This document shows, in pieces, positions 25,034 to 34,427 of a stretch of 64,000 bases of DNA. Source of the stretch: Levilactobacillus koreensis JCM 16448 (lineage in GTDB: Bacteria; Bacillota; Bacilli; Lactobacillales; Lactobacillaceae); NCBI RefSeq assembly GCF_001435525.1, contig NZ_AZDP01000082.1, positions 1-64,000 of the forward strand, in the 5' to 3' direction. The first letter of the stretch is position 1. The number at the start of each line of letters is the position of its first letter. The notes under the pieces are model-generated. The model was not told the DNA's origin and did no database searches. It was given only the letters and a program-made list of their open reading frames with translations. The position numbers and the translations under genes were made by a program.

Positions 25034-26959
25034 TCATTCGTAAGCTAACGACTCGATTGGATCGAGTTTCGCCGCTTGACCCGCTGGTGCCAAGGCCGCT
25101 AGTAGGCTGATGATGACCGCAACGACGATCCCGAAGATCATGTAGTTACTAGTGATCTCAATAATCGTGTAGCCAATGTACTTATTGGCGACGTTATTGG
25201 CCAGTAGTGCGACAATTTCGGTGAAGATCAACGCTAACACACTGGAGAACAGACCGAGGAAGAAGGCTTCCGACAAGAATAAGTGCCGGACGTCCTTGCG
25301 CCGAACACCCAGTGCCCGGAGAATTCCAATCTCCTTAGTTCGTTCGGAAACGCTGATGTAGAGCACCACGATAATCATGATGGCCGATACCAGCAGCGAG
25401 ATACCGGCAATGGCAGCTAAGACGTAGAACGCCAATTGAATGTAGGTGTTCAGCGTCGATACAATCGCGCCCGCCCCCGTCAACTGGTACTGTTTCTTGC
25501 CGTTGTCCGCCTTGAGTGCCTTGATCTTATCCTGAACACTCGTCACATTTTTCAGCGAGTCGATCATGACCGTCGCAAAGTTCGCCCTGAAGGTCAACTT
25601 TTTACTGCTGTACATGTTGCGAATCGTTTGTAAATTGGTCTGGAGTTGACCCGAACTGTCATCGGTAATTCCACTGACCGTCAGCGACTTGGTCATCACA
25701 ACGGGAAGGTGCTTGCTATTCATGCCCGTAATGGACACTTTGACCTTTTTACCGATCAATTGGTATGGGTGTTGCTTGTTGAACTTCTTGGCAAAGACCT
25801 TGGACAACATCACTTCGCCCGTCTTGGCCTTGGTCCCCTTCTTCACACTCTTGGCCAACATCTGGTCAGTCATCGTTTGAAAAATAGAAGAGGTCGCTGA
25901 AGTCCCGCCACGCTGAACCTGAACGCCTTGCCCGTAGTAGCCGAGCTCGACTTTCTTCACGTGGCTGATTTTCTTGATGCGGGTCACGTCGGCCTGCCCC
26001 ATCTCAAGTTTCGTTGGCTTTTGACTATCCGTATTCTGCGCCACCTGAACCGCGGTCGGCTTGATCTGCGAATAAATTTCGTGATTGATGTACCCCTTGA
26101 CCCCACGACCGAGTCCCAGCATCAGAATCACACTGAAGATTCCAATCGAAGCCCCAAAGATGATCAACAAGTTCCGTTTCAAATTGTAGCGCATGTGCTT
26201 CAAGGCCATCTTGACCATCGCCGTAAAGCTCAGGTGCTTGGCTGGCAACACACTGTGGTCCTTCACGGGAAAGGCTGGTTTGAGCTGAGTATCATGGTCA
26301 ATAACCCCGTCTTCCATGTGCACGATTCGCGTCCCGTGGTCAGCGACTTCTTGGGAGTGGGTCACACAGATGACCAATTTACCATCGGCCGCAATCTCAT
26401 CCATCAGCGCCAAGATTTCCTTGGTGTTCTGCGAATCCAGCGCGCCAGTTGGCTCATCGGCAATGATGATGTCAGGATCAGATGCCAACGCCCGGGCAAT
26501 GGCGACCCGTTGCTTTTGCCCACCGGACAGTTGGTTCGGGTGCTTGTGAATATGCTCCTTTAACCCCACCTGCGCCAACAATTTCACGGCCCGGTCATGC
26601 TGTTCTTTGTGGCTCAGCCCGGTCATCTGCAGTGAAACTAACACGTTGTCCAGAATGCTCAGGTGACTAATTAAATTGAAGTTTTGGAAAATAAAGCCAA
26701 TCGTCTGTCGGCGAAAGGCATCGAGTTTCTTTGCCGAAATATTGCGGACGGATTCTCCATTCAGGAGCACATCGCCCTCATACTGGGCGTCCAGGCCACC
26801 GATGATGTTCATCAGCGTGGTCTTCCCGCCACCAGATTCCCCTAAAATAGAAACGAACTCCCCACGCTCGAACTGTAGGTCGATTCCCTTTAACACGGGG
26901 AACGCCGTCTTATTCATGTAGTAAGACTTATGAATATCCCTTAACTCTAAAAAGCTCAT
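25034..26959 (-). CDS. MacB-like ABC exporter, ATPase fused to FtsX permease
   Basis: The 641-residue protein joins an N-terminal ATPase (Walker [10 protein letters not shown], signature [14 protein letters not shown], Walker [13 protein letters not shown], switch VTHS) to a permease with one helix near residue 280 ([21 protein letters not shown]), an extracellular domain and three C-terminal helices. The last part holds the FtsX motif [22 protein letters not shown]. This is the MacB arrangement, though Gram-positive bacteria lack its outer-membrane partner. It may export peptides or antimicrobials. The ATG at 26959 has GAGGAGGA just before it; the in-frame start at 27028 is unlikely. Confidence 0.92.
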   Translation of the reverse strand: MSFLELRDIHKSYYMNKTAFPVLKGIDLQFERGEFVSILGESGGGKTTLMNIIGGLDAQYEGDVLLNGESVRNISAKKLDAFRRQTIGFIFQNFNLISHLSILDNVLVSLQMTGLSHKEQHDRAVKLLAQVGLKEHIHKHPNQLSGGQKQRVAIARALASDPDIIIADEPTGALDSQNTKEILALMDEIAADGKLVICVTHSQEVADHGTRIVHMEDGVIDHDTQLKPAFPVKDHSVLPAKHLSFTAMVKMALKHMRYNLKRNLLIIFGASIGIFSVILMLGLGRGVKGYINHEIYSQIKPTAVQVAQNTDSQKPTKLEMGQADVTRIKKISHVKKVELGYYGQGVQVQRGGTSATSSIFQTMTDQMLAKSVKKGTKAKTGEVMLSKVFAKKFNKQHPYQLIGKKVKVSITGMNSKHLPVVMTKSLTVSGITDDSSGQLQTNLQTIRNMYSSKKLTFRANFATVMIDSLKNVTSVQDKIKALKADNGKKQYQLTGAGAIVSTLNTYIQLAFYVLAAIAGISLLVSAIMIIVVLYISVSERTKEIGILRALGVRRKDVRHLFLSEAFFLGLFSSVLALIFTEIVALLANNVANKYIGYTIIEITSNYMIFGIVVAVIISLLAALAPAGQAAKLDPIESLAYE

Positions 26960-27096
26960 AGACTTCCTCCTCATAACCGGTATGCCTTGAAGAATACCCC
27001 TTTTGCGTCTATGCGACAAGTCCTTCACCCTATAAATTCTTCGTTACTTTGGCGACTTGATTAGGCGTTGTTAGTGGTCAAATTAATCCGCCATGG

Positions 27097-27128
27097 CAAA
27101 AAGAGCTATCCAACTTACGGATAGCTCT
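27097..27128 (-). terminator. Terminator of the thiMDE operon
   Basis: AGAGCTATCC/GGATAGCTCT is followed by TTTTTG on the minus strand. Confidence 0.88.
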
Positions 27129-27145
27129 CTACATATTTTAAACGA

Positions 27146-27799
27146 TTATTTCTGAAATGCCTGCCGCATTGCCGTCACGTCCGCTGCCGGTTGCGTGCTG
27201 TTAGTCAGTAACGTAATGACCGCCACACCGGCTGCACCCGTCTGCGCAATTGCTGGCAACGAATCCACGGTCACACCGCCGATCGCCACGATGGGCACGT
27301 TGGCTTGGTCGACTAGCTTTGCCAGCCCCGTCGTCCCAATCACGGGGTCGGCGTCGTCCTTGGACGTGGTCGGGTAGATGGGACCACTGCCCAAGTAGTC
27401 GATACCACTAACCTGATTGGCCGCCGCAACCTCTTTAGCCGTCGAGCATGACAAGCCCACGAAGAGATTCTGCCCAGCGACCGCATCGATCACCCGTTGG
27501 ACGCCCTCATCGCTTTGCCCCACGTGAATGCCATCGGCGTGTAGGGCCAATGCCATGTCGACATCGTCATCCACGATAAACGGCACGCTGGCCGCATGAC
27601 ATTGGTCACGTAAATCGCGGCCCAACGCCAACCGGTCAGCTGCAGTCAACCGACTAGCACCCTTATCCCGAAACTGATAAGCCGTGATGCCGGCCTTCAA
27701 CATGGTCGCTAAAACATCACGCAAGTCGCGGTCAGGAACGTCCTGGCTTCCCGCAACGAAATACGCGCGTAGTAATCCCGATTCAAATGTCACTGACAT
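27146..27799 (-). CDS. thiE: Thiamine phosphate synthase
   Basis: The 217-residue TIM barrel joins hydroxymethylpyrimidine diphosphate and thiazole phosphate to thiamine phosphate. Visible family motifs are AYQFRDKGASR (pyrimidine and diphosphate binding), PFIVDDDVDMALALHADGIHVGQSD, GLSCST, YLGSGPIYPTTSKDDADP and VAIGGV. The start overlaps the stop of thiD by one base (TAATG), so translation is coupled. It closes the salvage operon that begins with thiM under the TPP riboswitch. Confidence 0.95.
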   Translation of the reverse strand: MSVTFESGLLRAYFVAGSQDVPDRDLRDVLATMLKAGITAYQFRDKGASRLTAADRLALGRDLRDQCHAASVPFIVDDDVDMALALHADGIHVGQSDEGVQRVIDAVAGQNLFVGLSCSTAKEVAAANQVSGIDYLGSGPIYPTTSKDDADPVIGTTGLAKLVDQANVPIVAIGGVTVDSLPAIAQTGAAGVAVITLLTNSTQPAADVTAMRQAFQK

Positions 27800-28614
27800 T
27801 ATTCAGCGCCTCCTTGACGATAAGCCCAATGGTTCAACGGCCCATGACCATTGCCAACCGCGATTGGATTGGCGATGGCTGCCGTCACGTAGTCCTTGGC
27901 CACGCGAATGGCAGACTCAAAGTCCGCCCCCTTCGCAAGTTCAGCCGTGATGCAGGAGGACAAAGTATCCCCCGTTCCGTGTGTCCGCACCGTATCGACC
28001 CGTGGCGCCGTCAGCCAAAACGACCGTCCATCGGCCAATAAAACAAAATCACTGGCTTGATCCGGCGTCGCTTCATGGCCGCCCTTGATGACAACATTTT
28101 TGGCACCCAAGTCTTGCAAGGCTACGGCCGCTTGTTCCATGCCAATTGCGGACGTAATCTCTTGGCCCGTCAATCGTTCCGCCTCAGGTAAGTTTGGCGT
28201 CAAGACATCTGCTAGGGGCACTAATTCGTTGCGCACCGTTTCTACGGCGTCGTCAGCCAACAGTGCCGCGCCACCCTTGGCAATCATTACGGGATCGACC
28301 GTTAAGGGGCCAAAATCATAATGTTTTAGATTCTCCACGACCCCGTGCACGTGCTCGGCGTCCGCCAACATTCCGGTCTTGCACGCCCGAATTTTTAAAT
28401 CGGCCGCTAACGACGCGAATTGTTCGTCGATCAGTTTTTGCGGCAGGGCCATAAAGTCCTGCACTCCGAGTGTATTTTGCGCGGTAACCGCAACAATAAC
28501 CGCCGTACCGAAGACATTGCGCTCCTGCATGGTCTTTAGGTCCGCCATAACACCGGCGCCACCGCCGCTATCGGTCCCCGCTATCGTTAAGGTCTGTGGA
28601 AATTCATTTGCCAT
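27799..28614 (-). CDS. thiD: Hydroxymethylpyrimidine/phosphomethylpyrimidine kinase
   Basis: The 271-residue ribokinase-fold kinase phosphorylates HMP twice. It begins with LTIAGTDSGGGAGVMADLKTM, has LTVDPVMIAKGG and VLTPNLPEAERL in the middle, and the anion-hole motif THGTGDTLSSCI with the catalytic Asp near the C-terminus. It lies between thiM and thiE in one operon. The gap after thiM is about 19 bp with AGAAGGGA before the ATG. Confidence 0.96.
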   Translation of the reverse strand: MANEFPQTLTIAGTDSGGGAGVMADLKTMQERNVFGTAVIVAVTAQNTLGVQDFMALPQKLIDEQFASLAADLKIRACKTGMLADAEHVHGVVENLKHYDFGPLTVDPVMIAKGGAALLADDAVETVRNELVPLADVLTPNLPEAERLTGQEITSAIGMEQAAVALQDLGAKNVVIKGGHEATPDQASDFVLLADGRSFWLTAPRVDTVRTHGTGDTLSSCITAELAKGADFESAIRVAKDYVTAAIANPIAVGNGHGPLNHWAYRQGGAE

Positions 28615-28633
28615 ACTGTCTCATCCCTTCTAC

Positions 28634-29422
28634 CTACTGATACGCGGCCACCGTTTTAATCTCGTCGACCGTCGTCAGTTGTAAGCCGTCCAGTAGTTGC
28701 ACTGTAAAACTCCCCGCAGCTAGATTCGGCGTTTTTTTAGTAATCAGCTCGCCGATGGCCGCAAAGACCAGGCAAGCCGTTTGGGCTGCTTCAAAATAGT
28801 CGTCTTCAACCGCACAGAACGCCGCCACAATACTCGACAACATGTCACCGGAGCCCACGTGGACTTGAAAAAGCGGCGTGCCGTTCATGACCTTGACCGT
28901 CCGCGTGCCATCGGTAATGACATCGGTTGGCCCAGACAAAATGACCGTGCAGGCTAATTTCTGCGCACAGGCTTGGGCGATGGCAACTAGGTCACCGTCA
29001 CCCTCGCCAGCGTCGATTCCCTTGGCCTGCCAGGACACGTCAGCCAACGCAGCAATCTCACCAGCGTTACCACGAATCACATCTGGATGAAATTCCTGAA
29101 ATAGTTTAGTGGCAACCTGCTTTCGATAGGCAACGGCCCCCACCGCTACCGGATCGACCACCAAAGGACGATGTTTCTCATTAGCCAACTTGCCGACCGT
29201 TCTAATTTGCTCGACCTGGCGCTGTGTAAAGGCCCCTAGATTTAAACAAACAGCACTGGAAATATCCAGTAGCTCGTCGGCCTCGGCCACTTCTTCGGAC
29301 ATGATCGGTGACGCGCCCAACGCGTTCAATCCGTTGGCCACATCCTGGACCGTGACAAAGTTGGAGATGTTAAAGACGATTGGATTTTGCTGCCGTAACT
29401 CATTCAACAGAGCTAATTTCAT
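28634..29422 (-). CDS. thiM: Hydroxyethylthiazole kinase
   Basis: The 262-residue ThiM phosphorylates the thiazole alcohol for salvage. Motifs include NISNFVTVQDVANGLNALGASPIM at the N-terminus, VVDPVAVGA, IRGNAGEIAAL and VGSGDMLSSIVAAF, where most family members have GCGC/GSGD before the catalytic Asp. It is the first gene after the TPP riboswitch. No thiC, thiG or thiS is present nearby, so this operon salvages rather than builds the two rings. Confidence 0.95.
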   Translation of the reverse strand: MKLALLNELRQQNPIVFNISNFVTVQDVANGLNALGASPIMSEEVAEADELLDISSAVCLNLGAFTQRQVEQIRTVGKLANEKHRPLVVDPVAVGAVAYRKQVATKLFQEFHPDVIRGNAGEIAALADVSWQAKGIDAGEGDGDLVAIAQACAQKLACTVILSGPTDVITDGTRTVKVMNGTPLFQVHVGSGDMLSSIVAAFCAVEDDYFEAAQTACLVFAAIGELITKKTPNLAAGSFTVQLLDGLQLTTVDEIKTVAAYQ

Positions 29423-29470
29423 GGTGAATCCCCCTTATGATTGCCGGTCAACCGGCGTTTCCAAGCCACT

Positions 29471-29510
29471 AAAAAACGGGCTGTCAGCTCCCGATAGAAC
29501 TGGCGGCCCG
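29471..29510 (-). terminator. Expression-platform terminator of the TPP riboswitch
   Basis: CGGGC...GCCCG with an internal CAG/CTG continuation is followed by TTTTTTA on the minus strand, between the aptamer and thiM. TPP binding would favour this hairpin. Confidence 0.8.
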
Positions 29511-29524
29511 AGACGGGTGCCACG

Positions 29525-29613
29525 ACACGTTCCCTTCGCAAGTCTGAACTTGACAGGTTCCAAGGGATCGCGATTACTCGCATCTCAGCCCGCTAACGGA
29601 CACCCCTAGTGTT
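29525..29613 (-). promoter_or_regulatory. TPP (THI box) riboswitch aptamer
   Basis: The minus strand carries the conserved TPP parts in order: GGGGTGTCC, GGGCTGAGATG, CCCTTGGAACCTGTC and GAAGGGAACGTG. Outer complementarity ACAC/GTGT closes the aptamer. It lies ~100 bases ahead of thiM and turns the salvage operon down when thiamine diphosphate is plentiful. Confidence 0.96.
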
Positions 29614-29665
29614 CTTGGTTACTTCAAGCATAACAGGTTTTTCACCAACGTCAACGACTCTTAAA

Positions 29666-30502
29666 TTACTCAATAATCCGTTGAGCAACTTCACCAATTA
29701 GCCGCCAACCGCGGTCAATCATCTTATCGGGCAGGAAGCGCCGCAGATAAAGGACCTGGCTCCCAGAACCGGCATGGTAACGGGTCTTGGGCCGCCGAGA
29801 AAGGGCCGCACGGTCGACTAACCGCGCAATCACTTGAGGCTTACTGGAGAACTGCTTAACGGCTTTTAAAATCGCCGCGGCACGATTGGCGGTTTGCTTG
29901 TAAGGGCCATTACCAGAGGTTTCCTGTAAGTGACTCGCCGCAATGTCAGCCCATTCAGATTGAATGCCACCGGGTTCGATGACGACCGTGTCGATGCCTA
30001 ACGGTTGGAGCTCCAGTCGCAGCGAATCGGATAACCCTTCCAAAGCAAATTTAGACGCCACATACCAGCTGGCCATGGGTTGCGCCACTTTGCCGTCGAC
30101 GGAGGTAATGTTGATGATCCGCCCCGCTTGTTGTTGCCGCATCATGGGCAGGACAGACTGAATCAACCGTGCCGCACCGAATAAGTTCACGTCAAATTGG
30201 TCCTGTGCCTGGGATAAAGGAACATCTTCCAACGCTCCCATTAGGCCATAACCGGCGTTGTTGACCAAAATATCAATCCGACCGGTCTCACTAACGATTC
30301 GGTCAACGACGCGCTCAACGCTATCGGGGTCCGTCACGTCTAAGGACAACGTGGTGATTCCCAAGTCGTCCAAATCATTCATGCGGCTGACCCGCCGCGC
30401 CCCAGCGTAAACGATGACCCCATTACGGTGCAAACTCCGAGCAATGGCGTTCCCAATTCCAGATGACGCCCCAGTAACCAACGCAACTTTTCGATGTGCC
30501 AT
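29666..30502 (-). CDS. Short-chain dehydrogenase/reductase
   Basis: The 278-residue classical SDR has the cofactor motif TGASSGIGNAIA, a NNAGYG strand, the catalytic Ser in NITSVDG and the Tyr-x-x-x-Lys in SWYVASKFALEGL. Arg residues after the second strand (GARRVSRMND) suggest NADPH preference. The C-terminal extension with VDRAALSRRPKTRYHAG is shared by a group of lactobacillus SDRs. The substrate is unknown. AAGGAGGA precedes the ATG. It is not part of the thiamine operon. Confidence 0.9.
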   Translation of the reverse strand: MAHRKVALVTGASSGIGNAIARSLHRNGVIVYAGARRVSRMNDLDDLGITTLSLDVTDPDSVERVVDRIVSETGRIDILVNNAGYGLMGALEDVPLSQAQDQFDVNLFGAARLIQSVLPMMRQQQAGRIINITSVDGKVAQPMASWYVASKFALEGLSDSLRLELQPLGIDTVVIEPGGIQSEWADIAASHLQETSGNGPYKQTANRAAAILKAVKQFSSKPQVIARLVDRAALSRRPKTRYHAGSGSQVLYLRRFLPDKMIDRGWRLIGEVAQRIIE

Positions 30503-30561
30503 AAGTATTTTCCTCCTTGAATTAGCTGTTTATTTCGAATCAGACTGGTACAAAATTTCCA

Positions 30562-30668
30562 CACTGCAGCTGCCAGAGTTTCCGTCTACTGTGGAGACGC
30601 TCCGGACTGAGAAACAATCCTCCGACACGACTGACTATATCCCTGGCCTCCTCCAGCTTTGATTGATA
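30562..30668 (-). repeat. Shortened structured repeat (copy E)
   Basis: CACTGCAGCTGCCAG, GGAGACGCTCCGGACTGAG, ATCCTCCGACACG and ATCCCTGGCCTCCTCCAGCT match, in order, the element at 52055-52240, but the middle arms of that element (about 80 bases) are missing. Confidence 0.6.
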
Positions 30669-30755
30669 TCTTTAACTTCAAACGTTGAATACCAGAAACA
30701 ACCCCTGACTGTTTAAACCCCAACTCATGAACAAACCGAAGAAGCTGTTACGATT

Positions 30756-30942
30756 GTCGTAGCCGGAGGTAGTTAGGTATATTCCCCGTGTCGGTGGCGT
30801 TGGTCGGGGTATTTTCCCGACCTACACCACGGGGCGACCTTTGAGACTTGGTCTTTTACAAGGCTCAAAGGCGAGCCTGAAGACCGCTCTCTGGCTTCAG
30901 GCGTCCCCCATGGGCGAATATACCTAGCTACCGCAGACGAAG
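30756..30942 (+). repeat. Multi-arm structured intergenic repeat, copy C
   Basis: The outer stem is 17 bp: GGTAGTTAGGTATATTC (30768-30784) with GAATATACCTAGCTACC (30916-30932), one G-T pair. Three arms follow: CCCCGTG/CACGGGG with GGTCGGG/CCCGACC inside, CCTTTGAG/CTCAAAGG, and GCCTGAAG/CTTCAGGC. It shares blocks such as GGTGGCGTT and ACACCACGGG with the reverse complement of the element at 52045. With copy E it fills the 446-base gap 30503-30948. Confidence 0.8.
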
Positions 30943-30948
30943 ATCAAC

Positions 30949-31707
30949 CTAAATTGTCAGCTGCTTCCGTTCATTGTAGAAACCGCGGTAAGCCCAGTAA
31001 CAGGCGAGGACGGAACCAATGCTGGTCGCCGACATTAACATAAAGGTCACCATGATTTGATATTTAATCGCCCGCACCGGGTCAACGCCGGCGAAGATCA
31101 ACCCGGACATCATCCCCGGTAGACTAACGATCCCCACGGTCTTCGCGGAATCAATTGTCGGCTGCATGCCCGTCTTGATGCTATCGCGCAGGATTTCCTT
31201 GGACGCATCCTTCAGGTCGGCACCCAACGCCAGCTTTTCCAAAACGGCCTGTCGTTCCTGCTTGAATTGAGCGTTCAAATTGCGATAACACAGACCGATT
31301 GCCACCATCGAATTGGACGCGATCATCCCCGAAATCGGAATCATCTGTGATGGGATAAACTTGATGGCCCCCGCCAACATCAACACGCCCAGCGTCACAG
31401 TCGTACTGATGAGAATGGCGCCGATGGAAATTGGCAAAGCGCGTGGGATCCCATTACTCCGCTGTTTTGCATTGTATCCAGCGTTAAAAATAATGATTAA
31501 AATCAGAATGGCCGTCAACCAAACATTGTTCAATCGGAACACATATTTCAGCAAATAACCGACCACAAACAATTGGATCACGGCGCGAACAACGCCGATG
31601 ATCATGTCACGGTCAATACCTAATTTTTCGTGCCACCCAATGGCTAACGCAATCATGACCAATCCCAGTGCTAAGACTAACGATTGATTATTTACGGCAA
31701 GATTCAT
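30949..31707 (-). CDS. fetB: Iron export ABC transporter permease FetB-like (UPF0014)
   Basis: The 252-residue membrane protein has about seven hydrophobic helices and belongs to UPF0014/FetB. Marker segments are RAVIQLFVVGYLLKYVF, the conserved NAGYNAKQRSNGIPRA, ISGMIASNSMVAIGLCYRNL and SLPGMMSGLIFAGVDPVRAIKYQIMVTFM. FetAB exports iron and protects against peroxide stress in E. coli, and this pair likely does something similar. The start overlaps the stop of the ATPase gene by four bases (ATGA), showing tight coupling. Confidence 0.88.
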   Translation of the reverse strand: MNLAVNNQSLVLALGLVMIALAIGWHEKLGIDRDMIIGVVRAVIQLFVVGYLLKYVFRLNNVWLTAILILIIIFNAGYNAKQRSNGIPRALPISIGAILISTTVTLGVLMLAGAIKFIPSQMIPISGMIASNSMVAIGLCYRNLNAQFKQERQAVLEKLALGADLKDASKEILRDSIKTGMQPTIDSAKTVGIVSLPGMMSGLIFAGVDPVRAIKYQIMVTFMLMSATSIGSVLACYWAYRGFYNERKQLTI

Positions 31708-32354
31708 AGGCTACCTCCCACGAGGCGGCCATCCTCAATGGTGATCAACCGTTTGGCCGCATCGATTTCTTCTTGATCATGGGTAATGGCGATGATTGTC
31801 AGCCCGTCATCCTGATTAAAATGCTGGATCATCGACCAAACGAACGCCTTATTTTCGGCATCCAATCCAGCTGTAACTTCGTCTAAAATCAAGACCTCCG
31901 GGTAAATCATGACATTGCGCAGTAAAGCGACCCGCTGGCGTTGCCCACCGGACAGGTCATTTACGGCTTTATCCAGGTCACTTGCCGTCAGTCCCACATA
32001 TTCTAACCCAGTGATGGCCCGCTCTTCGTCGAAGCTCAACTGGCGAATCTGATAAGGAAAGGCGAGATTATCCCGGACCGTATTGCCAAATAGGGTCGGC
32101 TGTTGAAAACTATACGAGACCCGTCGCCGATAAACGATAGGATCGTAACTTTCAATCGGCTGGCCATCAAAGACCAACTCACCGCTGGTTTTGCTCAACA
32201 GTGACGCGATAATCCGAACTAGCGTTGACTTTCCGCTACCGGAGGGCCCCGCAATCGTTACCCACTCACGCGCGTCAATCGTCAGGTTAATGTCGGTCAA
32301 GATTGGGGTCTGATCGACTCGATACCCCACATTTTTCAACGTGATCAAGCTCAT
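31704..32354 (-). CDS. fetA: Iron export ABC transporter ATPase FetA-like
   Basis: The 216-residue ATPase has Walker A GPSGSGKST, a Q-loop in SYSFQQPTLFG, signature LSGGQRQRVALLR, Walker B VLILDEVTAGLD and the switch His in AITHD. The DEVTAGLD form instead of DEPT is typical of the FetA/YbbL group. I start it at the ATG at 32354, preceded by GGAGGAGGCGGAG; a codon at 32384 would put the ribosome site inside the gene. It is translationally coupled to the permease. Confidence 0.9.
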   Translation of the reverse strand: MSLITLKNVGYRVDQTPILTDINLTIDAREWVTIAGPSGSGKSTLVRIIASLLSKTSGELVFDGQPIESYDPIVYRRRVSYSFQQPTLFGNTVRDNLAFPYQIRQLSFDEERAITGLEYVGLTASDLDKAVNDLSGGQRQRVALLRNVMIYPEVLILDEVTAGLDAENKAFVWSMIQHFNQDDGLTIIAITHDQEEIDAAKRLITIEDGRLVGGSL

Positions 32355-32575
32355 GGCTCCGCCTCCTCCGTAAAAATCGTCCATATGGTCTCATTGTACC
32401 CAAATCGCTTGAAATTGCCTATGGAAACGGCTTCATTTTAAAGAAAAATGTTGTTTTAACTGGCCATTAACACTCCGTTCAGCTGGCAAACGGGCGCGAA
32501 CACCCCTACGACCAGAAAAATTTGGTATACTAGTCAGGACCGTAACTACTGAACGACTTAATAATAGGAGAAAAC

Positions 32576-34357
32576 ATGGCAAACTATGAATCCAGAAACA
32601 CCCGTGGGAACGGCAGTCGTAATGACCGCAGCGCCCACAGTAACCAACGTGACCGTAATAACGATCACCGGAGTTATAACGACCGTAATAGCCGCGACAA
32701 CGATCACCGTGGCTACGCTGGCCGTAATGATCGGAACAGCGACCACCGCGGTTATAACGACCGTAATGGCCGCGACAATGACCACCGGAGCTATAACGAC
32801 CGCAATGGCCGCGACAATGACCACCGGAGCTATAACGACCGCAACCGCGATAACAATCATCGCAGCTATAATGACCGCAACCGGAACGATGACCACCGCC
32901 AAAACAACCGCTACAACCAGGGCAATGACCGGCGCGGCAGTTTCAGTCGCAACAATGATCGCCGCAACAACGACCGTCAAGCCGAGGGCGTACAGGTCGA
33001 AGTGGGTCAACGTTTCCCACTGACCATCAAGCGCATGGGCATTAATGGTGAAGGAATCGGCTATTACAAGCGCATGGCCGTCTTCGTGCCGGGCGCATTG
33101 ACCGACGAAGAAGCCGTGGTGGAAGTCACCAGTGTCGCCACGCGCTTCATGCGTGCCAAGGTTCACCGTATCCGCAAGGCTAGTCCCCACCGTGTAGAAC
33201 CACGCGATAGCTACGCCGATCAAGTCGGTGGCTTTGAGCTAGAACATTTAGACTACCCCGAGCAACTAAAATTCAAACAAGACATTGTCGCCCAGTCCCT
33301 GGAACGCTACCAACCAGAAGGCTACCGTCACTACGATCTACGGCCAACTCTGGGCATGGATGACCCTTACAACTACCGCAACAAGGCTCAATTCCAAGTC
33401 CGGCGTAATGCCGAAGGTCAAATTGAAGCTGGCCTGTACGCTGAACGAAGTCACGATTTAGTCGACCTACCAACGTGTTCAGTTCAGATGCCAGTCACAA
33501 TGACCGTCATGCGGGCCGTTGTCGCCATGATGCAGGACTTGGACATGCCGATCTATGACGAAGAAGCCAAATCCGGTATCGTCAAGACGCTGGTCGTCCG
33601 AGCTGCAGCGCATACCGATGACGTTCAATTGGTCTTCATTACCAACTCGCAAAAACTGCCACACAAGCACGAATTACTCGAACGAATCGCCGCCGAGCTC
33701 CCTCAAGTAACTTCCGTCATGCAAAATATCAATCCAGGTGAAACTTCCCTGGTTTGGGGCGACGACACGCGTCATTTAGCCGGCGAAGAAACGATTACCG
33801 AAAAATTGGACGGTTTGGCATTCAAGCTCTCCGCCCGCGCCTTCTTACAATTGAACCCTTACCAGGTAGAGGTTCTGTACGGCGAAGCAAAGAAGGCCCT
33901 CGACCTACAACCAGGCGAAACGGTCGTCGATGCGTACGCAGGTATCGGTACAATTGGGTTGTCACTAGCTAGTGTGGCCGAAGAGGTTCGCGGAATGGAC
34001 ATCATCCCCGAAGCCGTCAGCGACGCGAACGAAAATGCCGCAGCTAACGGCATCACCAACGCCCACTATGAGCTAGGGACCGCTGAAGAACTCTTGCCAA
34101 AATGGATTATGAGTGGCTTTCGGCCGGACGCTATTGTGGTCGATCCACCACGTACCGGCCTGGACGGCGAGTTGATTGAAACCATTTTAGCCGTACGTCC
34201 AGAGAAGCTGGTCTATATCTCCTGCAACCCATCGACGTTGGCTAAGGACTTGGTTGAATTAGCCCACGATTACCGGGTCAACTACATCCAGTCCGTGGAC
34301 ATGATGCCCCAAACCGCCCGCTGTGAAGCTGTGGTTAAACTAACTCGGCGCCAATAG
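32576..34357 (+). CDS. 23S rRNA (uracil-5-)-methyltransferase, RumA/RlmD type, with Asn/Arg/Asp-rich N-terminal tail
   Basis: The C-terminal ~450 residues form a normal TrmA/RumA enzyme: a TRAM domain (GQRFPLTIKRMGINGEGIGYYKR), a central domain with LDDP-like GMDDPYNYRNKAQFQVR, a SAM-binding VVDAYAGIGTIGLSLA, VVDPPRTGLD and the catalytic Cys550 in YISCNPSTLAKDL. It methylates C5 of a uridine in 23S rRNA. The first ~140 residues are unusual: near-perfect repeats of NDRNGRDNDHRSY, low in hydrophobics and predicted disordered. The usual enzyme is ~455 residues, so this tail is extra. AGGAG precedes the ATG at 32576, which supports the long form. Confidence 0.9.
   Translation: MANYESRNTRGNGSRNDRSAHSNQRDRNNDHRSYNDRNSRDNDHRGYAGRNDRNSDHRGYNDRNGRDNDHRSYNDRNGRDNDHRSYNDRNRDNNHRSYNDRNRNDDHRQNNRYNQGNDRRGSFSRNNDRRNNDRQAEGVQVEVGQRFPLTIKRMGINGEGIGYYKRMAVFVPGALTDEEAVVEVTSVATRFMRAKVHRIRKASPHRVEPRDSYADQVGGFELEHLDYPEQLKFKQDIVAQSLERYQPEGYRHYDLRPTLGMDDPYNYRNKAQFQVRRNAEGQIEAGLYAERSHDLVDLPTCSVQMPVTMTVMRAVVAMMQDLDMPIYDEEAKSGIVKTLVVRAAAHTDDVQLVFITNSQKLPHKHELLERIAAELPQVTSVMQNINPGETSLVWGDDTRHLAGEETITEKLDGLAFKLSARAFLQLNPYQVEVLYGEAKKALDLQPGETVVDAYAGIGTIGLSLASVAEEVRGMDIIPEAVSDANENAAANGITNAHYELGTAEELLPKWIMSGFRPDAIVVDPPRTGLDGELIETILAVRPEKLVYISCNPSTLAKDLVELAHDYRVNYIQSVDMMPQTARCEAVVKLTRRQ
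32657..32960 (+). repeat. Tandem coding repeats in the methyltransferase tail
   Basis: Units of about 33-48 bases built on GACCGTAATGGCCGCGACAA and GACCACCGGAGCTATAAC recur about seven times in frame and encode the NDR/DHRSY tail. The two units near 32758-32840 are almost identical, so unit number may vary between strains. Confidence 0.8.
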
Positions 34358-34427
34358 ATTAATAGGCAGTCGCGACTTTTCGTGTTAGACTTTTAACTAA
34401 CGATAAAGGAACGAATTCCGTAGAAAG

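Noticed and set aside
32558-33223. Long open frame on the minus strand opposite the methyltransferase tail, rich in Val/Ala/Ile
   Set aside because: It is the mirror of the repetitive NDR/DHR codons; the hydrophobic repeats come from the repeat's base pattern. It has no ribosome site of its own.
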